Shown: positions 19,543-31,829, numbered from the stretch's first letter. The stretch: 64,000 bases of DNA from Tricholomella constricta (GCA_013368375.1 JAACJP010000014.1:372001-436000), one strand, 5' to 3'. The notes: generated from the letters alone by a model not told the origin. A program made the numbers and translations.

Positions 19543-22500
19543 TTAAATTGTGGGGTCCCGTGGTTTTCTTGGGAATAGTCGGTGGAATTCAAGGGCCATG
19601 TCCTTTGCTCCTTCTATATTCTCCGCTGGTTCCCAGGTATCGTCTTCGGGGCCGTACCCTTCCCATCGTACCAAGTAGAGGACGTGTTTCCCTCGTGTTC
19701 GGGAATCCAGGATCTGTCCCACTTCGTAGTGTTCTTCGCCCTCGACTTCGATCGTCTGCGGAGGTGGTTTTGATCGTCCGGGGAAATTCTCGTGCTCGTG
19801 TTTCTCGAGCAACTTGACGTGGAAGACATTGTGAATCCCTTTCAGTGTCGGAGGTAGTTCCAGTCGATACGCGTGGCTGGAGATCTTCTGCAGGATTTTG
19901 AAGGGGCCCAGTCTCCGGTGGTCCAGCTTTTTGGAGGGGCGTTTCGTTTTGATGTTCCGGCAATCGAGCCATACCTCCGTTCCTACGGCCCAATCTGGTG
20001 TAGGGTCCCGTTTCTTGTCCGCGAATCATTTGTAGGCTTTGTTTGCGATCTCTATCTCTTGGCGGAGGTAGTCCTGGAGGGTCCGGAGGTCTACGGCTAC
20101 CTCCTGGGCTTCCTTTGCCGGTATGTCTTTTATAGAGATTGTCAGGCGGGGGTGATAACCCTTGTTCGCAAAGAAAGGAGAGACTCCCGTGGTCGAATGG
20201 GTCGTATTGTTATACGTGAATTCCGCCAGTGGGAGCTGTGTTCGCCAGTTGGTCTGGAGGTAGTTCACGTATATCCGGAGGTACTGTTCCAGTGTCTGAT
20301 TTACTCGTTCCGTCTGGCCGTCGGTCTCCGGGTGATACGCGGTCGAAAGGTTCGATTTAATGTCCAGGGCTTTACACAGCGAGCTCCAGAAACGGGAGAC
20401 GAAGAGGGTGCCCCTGTCCGATATGATGTCGTCGGGCAGTCCGTGCTTGGAGAAGACATGTTCCAAGAATAGTTGAGCAAGTTCCTTTGCTGTGTCCGTT
20501 GTGTGACAGGGTATGAAGATGCCTTGCTTGGTGAGGCGGCATACTACGACCAGTATGGCGTCGTACCCATCCGATTCCGGTAGTTCTACAATGTGGTCCA
20601 TGGATATGGAGGCCCACGCCCTTCGCCCAATCTGGAGTGGTTTCAATAGTCCCTATGGGCTATGGCGTGGGACCTTCGCTCTTTTACAGGTATAACAGCT
20701 TCGGACGTATCGAGTGACCTCCTTCCGTAACCCGGGCCAGAAATAAGTCCTCATGATGAGTTGTGTGGTCTTTCTGATCCCTGGATGTCCGCGCAGTTTG
20801 TGGTCGTGATGTTGCTGTAGGATGTCGAGGTGTAATCTGGAATGGTCCGGTACGTAGATTCTTCCGTCGCGAAGGAGTAGTTTGCCATCATCGGATAGGG
20901 AGAACGCGGAGGTCTCATCTCCGGGTTTGGGTGCGTGTCTCTCGAAGAATTCGTCTCGGGGTGTGTTCCGGATGTTGTTTAGTAGGAGCTCCTTGTTCAG
21001 TATTAGCGCCGCGTTCAATCGTTCAGGGGGTATGATGATGCGGTTGTTGAACGAATTATGATCCTGTTCGAACCCTTTCTTGGGATACACGTCTGGCCGT
21101 CGCGTGAGGGCATCTGGTTTCGCTCCTAATCTTCCGGGTCTGTAGTTTATTTGGAAGTCGAAGTTCGCCAGGCATTCCGACCATCGTGCTTGTCTGCGAC
21201 TGAGTTGCTTGGTCGTAGAGAAATACTGTAGGTTGTTGTGGTCGGAGTACACTTGAATGCGGTGGGGTATCATAGTTCTCGCGTAGAAGGCGACAGGACG
21301 TAAGTCTTGTGATGTCTCGTCAAATTGGGAGATGATCCCCGCTATGGCGAAATCGGAAGCGTCGCACTCTAATATCACCGGTAGTTGAGGATCGAAGTGT
21401 CGTAGGATGGGTGCGGAGGAGAATGCTTTCTTCAATAGCTCGAAGACTCCTTCGCATTCGGAATCCCATTTCCAGATTGTGTCCTTTTGCGTGAGTTTGT
21501 TTAACCTCTTCGTTATGCCCGAGTAATTGTCGATAAACCGCCGATAGAAGTTTGCAAAGCCTAGGAAAGATTGGAGTTCCTTGACCTTCGTCGGTCTAGG
21601 CCACTTCCGGATCACATCGACTTTTCCTGGATCCATCTTTACTCCGCCGGGGGATACGATGACGCCTAGGTATTCGATCTCCGTAGTGTGAAACGTGCAT
21701 TTCTCCGGTTTCGCATGAAGGTTGTGTTTCCGGAGCCTCTCGAGGACCTTCCGAACGTGTCCGTGATGTTCCTCTAAGGTCTCCGAGAAAACCAGAATGT
21801 CGTCGAGGTAGATCACTACGAACACGTCGTTCATGTCGTGGAAGATGTCGTTCATGAAGTGTTGGAATGTCGCGGGTGAGTTTGTCATGCCGAAGGGCAT
21901 TACCAGGTATTCGAAAAGTCCATAACGAGTGCGGAAGGCTGTCTTCCATTCGTGTCCCGGAGCTATGCGGACGTTGTTGTAACCCACCCGGAGGTTGATC
22001 TTCGAGTATACTTTGAAGTCGGTCTATGAGGTCTCCGATCAGAGGTAGAGGGTAACGGTTCTTCTTGGTGATCCGATTTAATCCTCTATAGTCCACGCAT
22101 AGCCGGAGTGATCCGTCCTTCTTCTTTGCGAACAGTACCGGAGCTCCCGCTGACGAACTCGAAGGTCGGATGAACCCTTTTCCGAGCATCTCGTCGATGT
22201 AATCCTTCAATGCTTTCAACTCCAGTTCGGACATGTTGTATATCTTTCCGAAGGGAGGGGTAGTGTTTTCGTCGAGTTCCACTGTGTGATCGTAAGGTCG
22301 GTGTGGGGGGATGGTTTTCGCTTCGCCCGCTGAGAATACGTCTTCGAAGTCCCTGTACTCCGGAGGTACGACTTCCTCGAAGATTTCCTTTTCTGTCTTT
22401 GGTTGCTTGGGTTCATCATCGGAGGTGTTATTGGCATGGAGGTGTTCTTCCTTTTTGGTGGGGGAGATGTGTAGTTGGAACGCTGTGGCTCCGTCCCTGA

Positions 22501-23866
22501 TGAGGTTCGCGAATGGCGCCGCTCCGATCAGGCGGATGTTTTGTGTTTCGACATCCTCTTCTCCCTCTCCGGTTTCGTCTTCGACCTCCGTTTCCGGGTT
22601 GGTTTCCTCTTCTTCCTGTGTTTCTGTCGTTGGGGACATTGCGGATTTCCGTTTGGGGTGGGGTTTGAATTTGGACCTCGGAACGTTTGGAGGGAAGTAG
22701 TTCGGTGGGGGTGGTTTTCGGGTGCATTTCCGTCCCGTTACCTCCTCTGGCGACTCGGTTGTCGGTGTTGGTACTTCCTCTTGGGGTTCGTTGGTGTTTG
22801 GGCGGGTGTCTTCCTCCTTCGTGTTGTCGCTGGGGGTGTCGTTCTGATCGTTGTCATCGTCCAGGAGGTCCCTGAGGAGGGGTTGTTTCTCCGAAAGGGG
22901 GTTGGCTGGTTTCGGAGCTTCGACGTCTTCCTCCTCCTCAAGGGTCACGGTTCCCCATTGCGTCTTCTGGGAAAGCGATATCGCGGCTAGTCCTGCCCCT
23001 TGTTCCATGGTCATGGACATTTCCCGCCAGTCGATGTCCGGATTTGCTTCCCGTAACCAAGGTAATCCAAGCACTACTGGTGTGGCTGGATGTAATTGTG
23101 TTATGAGGAGGTCGACCTTATACTCTAGTCCGTTCTCAAGTTTGATTGTTTCGGGACTATGGTGTGAAATGGCTCCACCTCCGCTGGGGTTTCCGTCGAA
23201 CAGTTGTAGGGTCATGGGGCTGGCGAGAGGTTTCGGTTTCGTACACGAGGATTGTGCTATGAAATTTCCCGCCGCTCCACTATCGATAAGTGCCCGTAGT
23301 CGCGTTGAGGATCCTTCTAACTGTACTTCGATCGTGAAGGAGCGAGCTGACCGCGAGGGTAAGCGTTGAGCTCCTGTGCTTGTTGTTGTTGGAGCGATTT
23401 CCTTTTTCCTTCGGAGGTCCGGTAGTGATCCTTCGATTTTGCCGTTTGACTCCCGTCGTAGCGTGATGCAGAGGTCTTTCCAATTTATGCGGGGATTGAC
23501 CTCCTTCAGCCATGATAGTCCCAGCACTATCGTCGCTGTCTCGTGGAGTTTCGTTATGAGGAATCTTATCCTCTGAGTGGTGCCGTCACTGAATTTGACG
23601 TCGTTGGTGGTATAGTGTGTGATTTTGCCTGATGCGGAGGGTTCTCCGTCGAATAGGCAGAGGTTTATTGGGGGGTTGAGCTCCTCAAGGTGGAGCCCAC
23701 GTGATGTCGCCATGACGGAGTCCATGAAGTTGTCGGTAGCTCCGCTGTCGATGAGCGTGTTTTCGGGGTCTTCTCCTCCTCCGTTTGGCGTTAGGTGTAT
23801 TAGAAATGCCAGTGATGAATGGGAGGAGAGAGTTACTGTGCGGGTGTCCGTTGTCGATAATGCCAT
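19543..23866 (-). pseudogene. Pol of gypsy-A: two proteases, RT, RNase H, integrase, chromodomain (degraded)
   Basis: Domains in order from 23866: protease 1 (catalytic DSGATDNF, Asp about 40), protease 2 (DSGAAGNF, Asp about 195), an acidic linker, RT ([11 protein letters not shown], then catalytic YLDD), RNase H (CDASDFA), integrase (HHCC zinc finger, SISMDHI, SDRG, GQTERVNQ) and C-terminal chromodomain (YLVRWEGYGPEDDTWEP). Lesions: a net frameshift around 22010 in RT; about 30 residues missing from the RNase H core near 21270, joining TMIP to HRIQVYSDHNN; a TAG at 20653-20655; a TGA at 20026-20028. Pol is in the -1 frame relative to gag. Two retropepsin domains in one chain are unusual. 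The chromodomain normally guides integration to modified chromatin. Confidence 0.92.
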
Positions 23867-23910
23867 TGCGCGTAGTTTAGTGTCAAGGTCCGTTTTTAGA
23901 TCTTCGCGAT

Positions 23911-26775
23911 TCAGAGCCCGGGCAAGTCCTGAATCGCCCCCGCGTTTCCCTCTTCTGTCTTGTGATGGAATTCGAAGATATCGTCGTCGATGAGATAGGT
24001 GGCTCTGCCCATGGTGTTTGCTGTTGGGCAGTCGCGCATCCAGTGTTCCAGATCACCGCATAGGATGCAGGCCTTGTCTCGAATTCGTTGTTGCTTTACG
24101 TCTTCGTCGATCTTCACCCAGGGGCGTGTTGACTTCTTGAACCCGAAGTTGTTGGCTTGTAGGGCCTCTTCATCATCCCATGCGATTTCTTGGCCTTGCG
24201 CCTTACCTTCCTTACCTGAGTCCGGGTCCTGATCATGACTTTCGGCGTTCAAGCGTGCGTTCCTGTTCCCTTGAGCCGTTTGCGGCGTCGTGCGGCTTGC
24301 GGGTCCGGCCGAAGGTCCCATCGGAGGTCGTGCGGAGGTGTTGGAGGTGTTCGCATTATTCGCCCAGAGGGGTTTGTAGGACTCTGGATTTTCTATGCGA
24401 TGTTCCCAGTACCTCCGGTCGATTTGGGTGACCAGATCTCGGTAACCTTCGTAGGTTTCGGGGCTTGGTGCGATGGCCAGGACGTTAAGGATTCGCTGGG
24501 GGAGCACTTTCCGGAGTGTGAACTGTAGTGCTACCCAGTTCCAGCCTGTTTCGTACGCTTCTTGTTCGAACTTGATGATGAATGCTGTGAACTTTTCCCA
24601 TTCCTTCATTTTCAGTCGCGAAATGTTGTTCTCAGCTTCCACTCTCGAGTTCGGTATTCCGAAGCGTGATCCTAATTCGTGTACGAATCCTTCCCAATTC
24701 GTGAACATTGGGTGTTGGGGGTTGTACGTGAGTTGCAGCCGAAAGTAGTCCATAGCTCCGTCCTTTAAGTAGGAGCTCACGAATGACACCTTCAGGTGAT
24801 CCTGTTCGTAGGTGATCGCCTTGGCTTGAAACGTTACTAGGCATTCCGTGACGAAGGTTTTCCATCTCCTCGGTTCTTTTCCAGTGAAGGGGTCCGGTTT
24901 CCTGATGTCGATTTTCGATTCCAGGTTTAGGAGGTGTCGGTACTGTTCCGGGGTCAGGTTTTGGTTTGGGCCTAAGAGCTGTTGCGGTGGAGGTGGGGGT
25001 CGTTGAGGGTTTGCGAATTGGCCTCCTCCCGGATTTCCAGGTGGGCCTCCTCCTCCTCCTCCTCCGTGGCCTCCTCCTCCCCCTCCGGGACCTCCGTGGC
25101 CTCCCGGGCCTCCTGGTCCTTGTGGTGGTCCGTATCCTCCGTGACCTTCCCCTCCTCCAGGACCTCCTGTTCCTCCGGGGCCGTTTCCCCAATAACCTCC
25201 TCCTCCCCCTCCTGGTCCTCCGGGGCCGTTTCCCCATTGAGTTCCTCTCGGGGTAGGTGGTCCCGAAGATCCCGGAGGTGGTTGGGGCTGTGGAGGTGGT
25301 CCGTTGTACTGGGGGTTCGGTCGTCCCCCGGGTATGGGTGGGGCTGGTCCGGGGTTGTAGCCAGTTCTGTATTGTTCGAACTGGGGGAATTGTTGTTGGG
25401 TCCCTTGCCTTCCGTCGAGGATGTTTACGTTTTGACCGGGGCCGGGGTCCGCTCCGATTCCATGTCGTTCTCTTGGGGAGATTGGGCGTGGGCCTTGCGG
25501 TGACCTCCTGTTCTGATTTGCCAGATGAGGTGGTGTTTGGCGCCAGTCTTCTCGTGCCCTAGGGGGTGCTCCCTCTCTTCTTTCCGAGTTTTCTTCGCGT
25601 AGTTCGTAGCTGTGGGCGTACGACAGTGGCGTTGGGATTCCCCGTTCCGACGGAGGTAGGGGAATGTTCTCAGGTTCCCTCAGAGGTACTCCTTCTTGGT
25701 TTGCGAAGGTCTTCTGTGGGCCCTGAAAACCCGAATTTGGCCTGGAAAACGGTCCTTCGACAGGGGGGTTCTCTTCGGGGATTCTTTGTAAGTTGTGGGC
25801 TCCCCAGAACCCGAACGTCGGAGCTCTTCGAGCGTCTGTCCCTGGTGTGACGGTGGGTTCGAACCCTTCTTGGCTGGGGGGTGCGTTCCCTTGGTTCATC
25901 CTCCTGAGTAGAGCCGAAGCTGTCTGCGTATTGACCGTGCTTGTCGCTCGTGGAGGTTCTTCGAATCTAGTTTCGATTCTGGAGGGAACGGGCTCCTGAA
26001 TTGGCATGTGGAAGGAACGTCCCGCGCTTTGGGGGTCGGAGAATCTTCTTCCCTCGTTGGACGTCTGGATTTCTCCAGCCAGGGCGCGTAACCTTCTTTC
26101 GTTTCCCCCCATTTGTAGCAACACCGTCAGTTGTGGGGGTAATCGATGGGCTTCGTGCAGTTGTATGGTCGACAACACGAGGTTGGCCCATTGTTCCGGT
26201 GTTCGGGGTTGATGATCCATCCCCATGGTTTCGACTAGGAGCTCGTGCGCTTGTCGTGAAAACTCTTCCCGAGTCATGCGGAGCTCGTAGAGTATTCTTT
26301 CGTGGTCTGAACCGTGTAGGAAGGGGTTTTGTTGACGAGCGAAGTGTCCCTGTCCCTCCTCCCGAGCCCTATCCCTCCTCTGGAACATCTCCGGGTGCCT
26401 CAACCTTTCGTAGTATGACCCGGGAGTCTGGTTACTTGAAGGCGGAGGCCCGGAGGCCGTTGCGGATGGTGGTAAGGGGGGATAGTTGGGGGTGGCGAGT
26501 TGGTAGGACGGGTTGAATACGTTTGAGGGGGTCCGGGGTAGGGGTCGTCGAGGGTCCTGACTGGCTGAGGAAAAGTCCCCCTCGTGTTGGCCTGGTTGGA
26601 AAATGTTGTGTTCCAGCCTGGACCTGTTGGTTCCGAAGGTCCCTTGCATCATGTGTCCTGTTGAGGCAGGGGAGGTTTCGAAAGGTGGGGGTGAAGGTCT
26701 TCTTTGTGTGAAAGAGGGACCTTCGAAGTTTTGATAGCGGACTGTGGTGTTGGGCTCCACTATCGTCGAGGACAT
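23911..26775 (-). CDS. Gag of gypsy-A
   Basis: 954 codons, open throughout; large for a fungal gypsy gag. The N-terminal half is proline-, arginine- and glutamine-rich and probably disordered; the middle holds a strong Gly/Pro tract ([12 protein letters not shown] and similar). The retrotransposon capsid region follows, with [20 protein letters not shown], then LKDGAMDYF and [25 protein letters not shown] zinc knuckle [15 protein letters not shown] (C-x2-C-x4-H-x4-C) lies near the C-terminus. Translation starts only about 30 nt after the 5' LTR. It forms the particle and binds genomic RNA. The glycine tract lies over a region that also reads as long ORFs on the opposite strand, which I take as shadows. 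Confidence 0.9.
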   Translation of the reverse strand: MSSTIVEPNTTVRYQNFEGPSFTQRRPSPPPFETSPASTGHMMQGTFGTNRSRLEHNIFQPGQHEGDFSSASQDPRRPLPRTPSNVFNPSYQLATPNYPPLPPSATASGPPPSSNQTPGSYYERLRHPEMFQRRDRAREEGQGHFARQQNPFLHGSDHERILYELRMTREEFSRQAHELLVETMGMDHQPRTPEQWANLVLSTIQLHEAHRLPPQLTVLLQMGGNERRLRALAGEIQTSNEGRRFSDPQSAGRSFHMPIQEPVPSRIETRFEEPPRATSTVNTQTASALLRRMNQGNAPPSQEGFEPTVTPGTDARRAPTFGFWGAHNLQRIPEENPPVEGPFSRPNSGFQGPQKTFANQEGVPLREPENIPLPPSERGIPTPLSYAHSYELREENSERREGAPPRAREDWRQTPPHLANQNRRSPQGPRPISPRERHGIGADPGPGQNVNILDGRQGTQQQFPQFEQYRTGYNPGPAPPIPGGRPNPQYNGPPPQPQPPPGSSGPPTPRGTQWGNGPGGPGGGGGGYWGNGPGGTGGPGGGEGHGGYGPPQGPGGPGGHGGPGGGGGGHGGGGGGGPPGNPGGGQFANPQRPPPPPQQLLGPNQNLTPEQYRHLLNLESKIDIRKPDPFTGKEPRRWKTFVTECLVTFQAKAITYEQDHLKVSFVSSYLKDGAMDYFRLQLTYNPQHPMFTNWEGFVHELGSRFGIPNSRVEAENNISRLKMKEWEKFTAFIIKFEQEAYETGWNWVALQFTLRKVLPQRILNVLAIAPSPETYEGYRDLVTQIDRRYWEHRIENPESYKPLWANNANTSNTSARPPMGPSAGPASRTTPQTAQGNRNARLNAESHDQDPDSGKEGKAQGQEIAWDDEEALQANNFGFKKSTRPWVKIDEDVKQQRIRDKACILCGDLEHWMRDCPTANTMGRATYLIDDDIFEFHHKTEEGNAGAIQDLPGL

Positions 26776-26792
26776 GTCCGGTGGGTGGGGAG

Positions 26793-26804
26793 ACCTCGAT
26801 ATTA
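26793..26804 (-). other. Self-primer binding site of gypsy-A
   Basis: On the element strand TAATATCGAGGT directly follows the 5' LTR. Its exact reverse complement ACCTCGATATTA lies inside the LTR (27047-27058, element strand), about 33 nt downstream of a TATATGA box, where transcription should start. This is the arrangement of Tf1/sushi self-primed elements. Confidence 0.75.
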
Positions 26805-27149
26805 TGTTAGGACCTTGCGTAGCACGCTGGTTGCGGAGTTATTCCGAGACCACCGAAGCGGACAGGCCTGACGTCGTCAAGGAAGACGGGCTCTGATAGG
26901 GTAATCGGAGGTCGTGAGCGTTGACGAGGGTGTTCACCGGAGCTTATTCGAACGAATGAGCACAAGTGATACAATTGCGGAGCCGAGTAAACGGAGAGAG
27001 TAAGAGAGAATAAGAAACGGGAACGGGAACTAGTCGTAACAAATGGTAATATCGAGGTAAAGAGTCTGAAAAGAAGTGGTGCCATCATATATGCGGTGGA
27101 CGTGCGTGGGAAAGCGTAAGTGATTGCGAGTTTAGGGGCGGTCGTGACA
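26805..27149 (-). repeat. 5' LTR of gypsy-A
   Basis: 345 bp. Followed on the plus strand by the GGAGC target duplication. Confidence 0.9.
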
Positions 27150-28555
27150 GGAGCAGAGGGAATGACGAAGACCCCAGGAGCAATGGTCAAGGAAGTAGTA
27201 CGGGCAGGCGTGCTTGCGATTTCGAAGACAGGAGTGCGTGGAAGGATCTGTTGAGGAGGTTCTACCCCGTCTACAAAGGCCTTGCAAGAGACCGAGCGGG
27301 AAATGTCAGACATGGAAAAATGAGAGAAGTTCGTGCGGTAGCGGGAAGCTACGCACGAGAAGAGTTTTAGGAGCGCCCGAGACTCCACGCGAGATCGGGT
27401 CGGCAGGATTGACTTTAGATTCGATGTATCTGAAGGATGGCACGATGAGGCGTTCGACGAGGACGGCGTACGTGCGACGGGTACAGAGGTTGATAGGAGT
27501 ATTGGGGCTACGATGTTTGTTGTGGGCGCCAATAGCTCCATAGTTATCCGAATGGATTAGGACGTGCATGTGGGAGTAGGCGAGTTGCGCTAGGAACGAG
27601 ATAACGAGTTCGATAGCGACGGCCTCCAGCCAGCATATATCATGCTGGGGTTGTTTCCAGTCGTCGACAAGTTGAAGAGCGTACCAGAAGTCGCCGATGA
27701 TGAGACCTAGGCCCTACGACGTGGAAGCGTCGACGAAGATATCCACCTCGGCAATGTCACGGATGGGGTGCAGTTGGCGGAAACCCATAGGGTTTTCGAG
27801 CTTTGTCTGCCACCAGCGTAGAGCATGGACGACGGAGTCCGATAGATGGTGGGTTACGAAGGCGTTCGTTTTGTAACCTAAATGGGTTTAGAAAAGGAAG
27901 CATGAGATATGGAGTAGCTGACCTGACATGAAATTAGAGAAGGCTGGTAATCGTGAAGAGCCTTCAGGATAAACAAAGGAGACGTGGAAAGCGTCCCATG
28001 GATGATTTGGATGTCGCGCAGCTTGAAAGTGGCGCGTTGTTGACAGTGAGCATTGAGCATGTTGGAGACTCGGCCGAGATATTTGAGACGTTTTTTCTCC
28101 GTCAGGGATACGGTACGCGTAGTAAGATCCCAAGAAAATCCTATGTAGGTAAAAGTGAAAGAGAAGCAGGAATCAGTCTTCTCGGGGTGCCAAGGGATAT
28201 TAAGATCGGCGACGAGTAGCATGACGGAGTCTCGGTCGTGAAGATAATGATAGGAACCGTCCGTATAGGGACCGTTAGGTACCGGAAAGCGGAAGGCCTC
28301 TATGTCGTCCTCGTATTTAAGAAAGAGAGACGTAGATTGAACTTCGGCATGCCAAATGTCAATTGAGGCATTGGCTACCTGCCCAGAATTACTGCTTGCG
28401 GGACGAGCGCCGAAAGGGTGTACGTGATCTAAAAAGAATGCTCCTTTAAAGGAGACGACGAGAAAAGGTTTGTGGTCCGGCAACGCCGGACAGGTACGAT
28501 GAAAGGCTTTGATATCAAAGGACATAGCTTGAGTCCCTAGAGGGGCGCGAGCGAC
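27150..28555 (-). pseudogene. YR element RT (second exon) and RNase H
   Basis: Begins at the splice acceptor CTCAAG at 28556 and continues ARAPLGTQAMSFDIKAFHRT, then HPFGARPASSN and the catalytic LKYEDD of RT. The RT frame is open to 27878; an intron or frameshift follows. RNase H is recognisable in EVDIFVDASTS, where an in-frame TAG (near 27719) replaces the next residue, and in HSDNYGAIGAHNKHRSPN and VNPADPISRG. The reading continues to the gypsy-A insertion at 27150. RT and RNase H make cDNA from the element RNA. The stop indicates decay, although splice alternatives are not excluded. Confidence 0.75.
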
Positions 28556-28641
28556 CTTGAGAGAATTGGAAGAAGTTAGAGAAGAACTTAAAAGAAATTG
28601 AGGAATTTAATAAAGATTTTAATATAGGCGACCGTGGTTTG

Positions 28642-28804
28642 TGTTAGGGCGACCTCACGAGCAGAGCTGAGTCGTGCTGGCAGAGGGGAATCCGAAGTTA
28701 TATTAAGTACAGTGAGGAATGTAAAGAGGGGCTTACCTGGCAGAGGGGAATCCGAAGAGAATAGACTAAGGATCCCCAATGCCAGTGGGCTGACTATATA
28801 CGAG
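28642..28804 (-). repeat. Truncated 3' LTR of gypsy-B
   Basis: Matches 33176-33338 with one difference (GGGCTGAC versus GGGCCGAC), then breaks into integrase sequence at 28805. Confidence 0.92.
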
Positions 28805-31800
28805 CCGTGCAGCTTCCAGACGTGACGACGGTAGAGGTTGGCAGCTCCCAAGGCCGAACAGGTCGTGTGCGATGCGATGAAGTGCGCTCGCTTTCCGACC
28901 GAATCCACGACGTTCATGATCGCGTCGTGGCCGTTGGACTCAGGGAGCTCAGTGATGAAGTCCACCGATACGACGTTCCAGCGACCTTCGGGGATTGGGA
29001 GCGGCTGCAGCTGTCCGACGGGGAGTTGGCGGTGGGGTTTCGTGCGCAAGCACATGTCGCAGGTGCTGGTGTAGGAACCGACAAAGCGCGACATCTGAGG
29101 CCACCAGTAGTTGCGCGACACCAGCTCTAACGTCTTCCAGCGACCCGGGTGACCGGCGATCTTGGAGTCGTGGTGTTGTTCCACAATGCGTCGGCGAAGG
29201 TCAGGAACGTTCGGGACATAGATCCGTCCACGGAACATGAGCAGACCGCCTTCCTCCCCCCACTCGCCGAAGCGTAGGGAGCGACCGGCAATCTTGGATG
29301 CCTTGACCAGTTGCGCTGCTTTCGCGACCGCGTCCTCCTGTGCGCCGTCGCGATTGCCCTTGCGAATCGCCTTCAGCACATCGTCTTCTTCTCCGACCAG
29401 TACCAGACCCTCGGTCGCACGGATCGCGAAGAACTCGGGTTTGAGGAGCACGATGTCGGCATTGTCGCCACTTCCGTCGCCGTGATCAGCGCGACGCGAC
29501 AGGGCGTCGGGTTTGCCCATGCTGCGTCCCGGACGGTGGTGGAGGGTGAAGTCGAAGTTGGCGAGGTAGAGCGACCAGCGGGCTTGCCGCCGATTGAGTT
29601 TCTTCGCGGTGAGGAAGTACTCAAGGTTTTTGTGGTCGGTCAAGATCTCTACCTTGTGCTTTGCGCCTTCCACAAAATGTCGCCACTCCTCCAGAGACCG
29701 GATGATCGCCAGCATCTCCTTGTCGTGGATCTCGTAGTTCCGCTCGACTGCATTCAAGCTCTTCGAGTAGAACGCGACCGGGTGCCACTTGCCATCAGAT
29801 GGCGACTCTTGTGACAGGACCGCGCCCGTCGCGAAGTCGGACGAATCAGCTTCGATGCGGTACGGTCGGTCGTCGTCGGGGAATGCAAGCACTGGTCGCG
29901 ACGTGATCGCAGACTTCAGGAGGTCAAAGGCCGACTGTTCCGACGCTTCCCAGCGCCAGGCAACGTCCTTGCCCGTCAGATCAAACAGGGGTCGGGCGTG
30001 GTGCGAGAAGTCCTGGATGAACCGTCGGTAGAAATTGGTGAAGCCCAAGAATGCTTGCACCTCCTTCTTGTTCCTCGGCGCCGGCCACTCCGACACTCCA
30101 GCGACCTTGACCGGATCCATTTCCGCTTGCCCGTGCGAGATGATCAGCCCAAGATACTCGACCTTGGTCTGTTCGAACTCGCATTTCTCGGGTTTTAAGA
30201 ACAACTTATGTTCGCGGAGTCGGTCCAGTACGAGTCGCGCGACCCGACGGTGTTCCTCGAGAGTCTTGGTGTAAATCAAGATATCGTCGAGGTACACGCA
30301 AACAACACCCTCGGCGATCAGATCGCGGAAGATGTCATTCATCATGGTCTGGAATGTGGCGGGGCTGTTCGTGAGGCCGAAGAACATGACGAGCGGCTCA
30401 AAGAGACCGCGGTTTGTCCGAAACGCTGCCTTCCACTCGTCGCCTTCCTTGATCCGAACGTTGTTGTACCCCCATCGGACGTCCAGCTTGGTGAAGTACC
30501 GCGCGCCGCGGAGGTTGTTCACCAGTTCGCTAATGAGTGGTAGTGGGTACCGGTTCTTCACCGTAAGCGCGTTGAGTGTCCGATAGTCCTGCACCAGCCG
30601 GAGCGCACCATCCTTCTTCTTGATGAAGAACACTGGCGAAGCCATGGGTGACTTCGACGGACGGATCCGACCCGACTCGAGGTTCTCCTTGAGGAACGCA
30701 TCGAGCTCGACTTGCTCCGCCGGCGACAGTGGGTAGACTTTGGTGCCGGACGGCGAAGCGCCCGGCTCCAACTCAATCGCGTGATCCCACTGTTTGCGAT
30801 CGGGGAGTTCGTCAAACGCGACCTTGGAGAAAACGTCCTCAAAGTCGTGGAGGTGGGTCGGAACGGCGTCGCGGAACGACTTGGGCACAGAGTTCGCGGC
30901 ATGCGCTTCCGCGAGTCGCTGCGATGTCGTTTGACTGGCACGGATGTGCGCCACAGTCGGAGGAGGGTGGATCGCAGTCGCAAAGATGCGGTCGCCGTTC
31001 AGGAAGGTCTCCGCAAGGAAGTCGTCCGACTCTGGATCGGGTTCCTCCATGACTGGGGTGTAGGGGAGGAATTCATCCGTGTCAGAGTCGTCCTTGACGT
31101 AGGGGCTGGTCGGGGCACGCAGATCCGGCTCTGTGGTCGGAATTCCTTCCGCCCGACAGGCCCGAATGGCAGCTCGCAGTTTGGTGTGCGAGCGCCGCTC
31201 TTCCTTGGCCTCAACCTTGCAGGTGTTGCAACGCGACGGCGCCCGACTCATTTTCACCCTCTTCGTCGCCCAATCAATGTCGGGGTTGTGGTCTCGAAGC
31301 CAGGTGAATCCGAGGATGAGATCCTGCTTCCCGATGCCTGCGACTGCGAACAGCACCCGTTCGGAGTGACCATCATAGCGTAGAACCGCGTCTACAACAT
31401 ATCCGATGGCGCCCGCTTGGTTAGGGGTTCCATCGACGTTATAGGCTAGTGTAGGGCGGTTTAACGGTCGGGTCTTCAGTTTGTGCTTCTCAACAAAGGC
31501 GGTGTTAATGAAGCATCCAGTGGCTCCGCTGTCAACGAGGGCAGAGAGCGAGTGCGTCTCCTGGGTGTCGGTGGTCTCAAGCTCGACCTTGAGCGACAGG
31601 GATAAGGAGTCGGGGGAGGTGGCGATCACGAAGCGACGCGACGGTGCGGTCGGCTTGGTCGGAGCGACCGACGGAGATGGCGATTGGTCAGGGGAGGATT
31701 GTACGTCTTCGTTGATTGGTTCACCCGTAGAAGTAGCAGCAATATTAAGTATATTGGGGTACTCTACAGATAGGGGGGCGAACCGATTACGACTAGACAA

Positions 31801-31818
31801 CGGGGGCGTACTTTTCAC
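28805..31818 (-). CDS. Pol of gypsy-B, truncated in integrase
   Basis: Open frame from a GTG-initiated region at 31818 (VKSTPPLSSRNRF; -1 frame relative to gag, so normally reached by frameshifting) to 28805, then about 70 codons of LTR-derived tail to 28588. Protease: ALVDSGATGCFIN. RT: WGYNNVRIKEGDEW, catalytic YLDDILIY. RNase H: IEADSSDFATGAV, EIHDKEMLAII, LTDHKNLEYF. Integrase: zinc finger HHDSKIAGHPG to CDMCLRTK, then SVDFITELPESNG with the first catalytic Asp; the other two catalytic residues are deleted. It could still make cDNA in principle but not integrate it. Confidence 0.9.
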
Positions 31819-31829
31819 CCGTTGTGCGA

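Larger units (their letters stand above)
16758..27149 (-). mobile_element. Ty3/gypsy chromodomain retrotransposon gypsy-A with antisense cargo gene
   Basis: A 10,392-bp element with 345-bp LTRs (TGTTAGG...CGTGACA on the plus strand) differing at four positions, and TSD GGAGC at 16753-16757 and 27150-27154. Sense is the minus strand: gag 26775 to 23911, pol 23866 to 19543 ending in a chromodomain, then 2.4 kb of 3' region holding a divergent-strand gene (17325-19304, plus). The primer site is self-complementary to the LTR. Pol carries a frameshift, an RNase H deletion and two stops, so this copy is not autonomous. It lies within the YR element between the RNase H and recombinase regions. Confidence 0.93.

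Noticed and set aside
24632..25562. Several 90-200 codon ORFs on both strands rich in Arg, Leu or Ser
   Set aside because: They are frame shadows of the Gly/Pro tract in gypsy-A gag.
26807..27541. 244-codon minus-strand ORF across the gypsy-A LTR
   Set aside because: It only joins YR element coding remnants to LTR sequence; the LTR part also appears open at 16760-17041.
28634..28825. Plus-strand ORF beginning in the gypsy-B LTR
   Set aside because: Same ORF appears in the 33,114-33,350 LTR copy; it is LTR sequence, not a gene.
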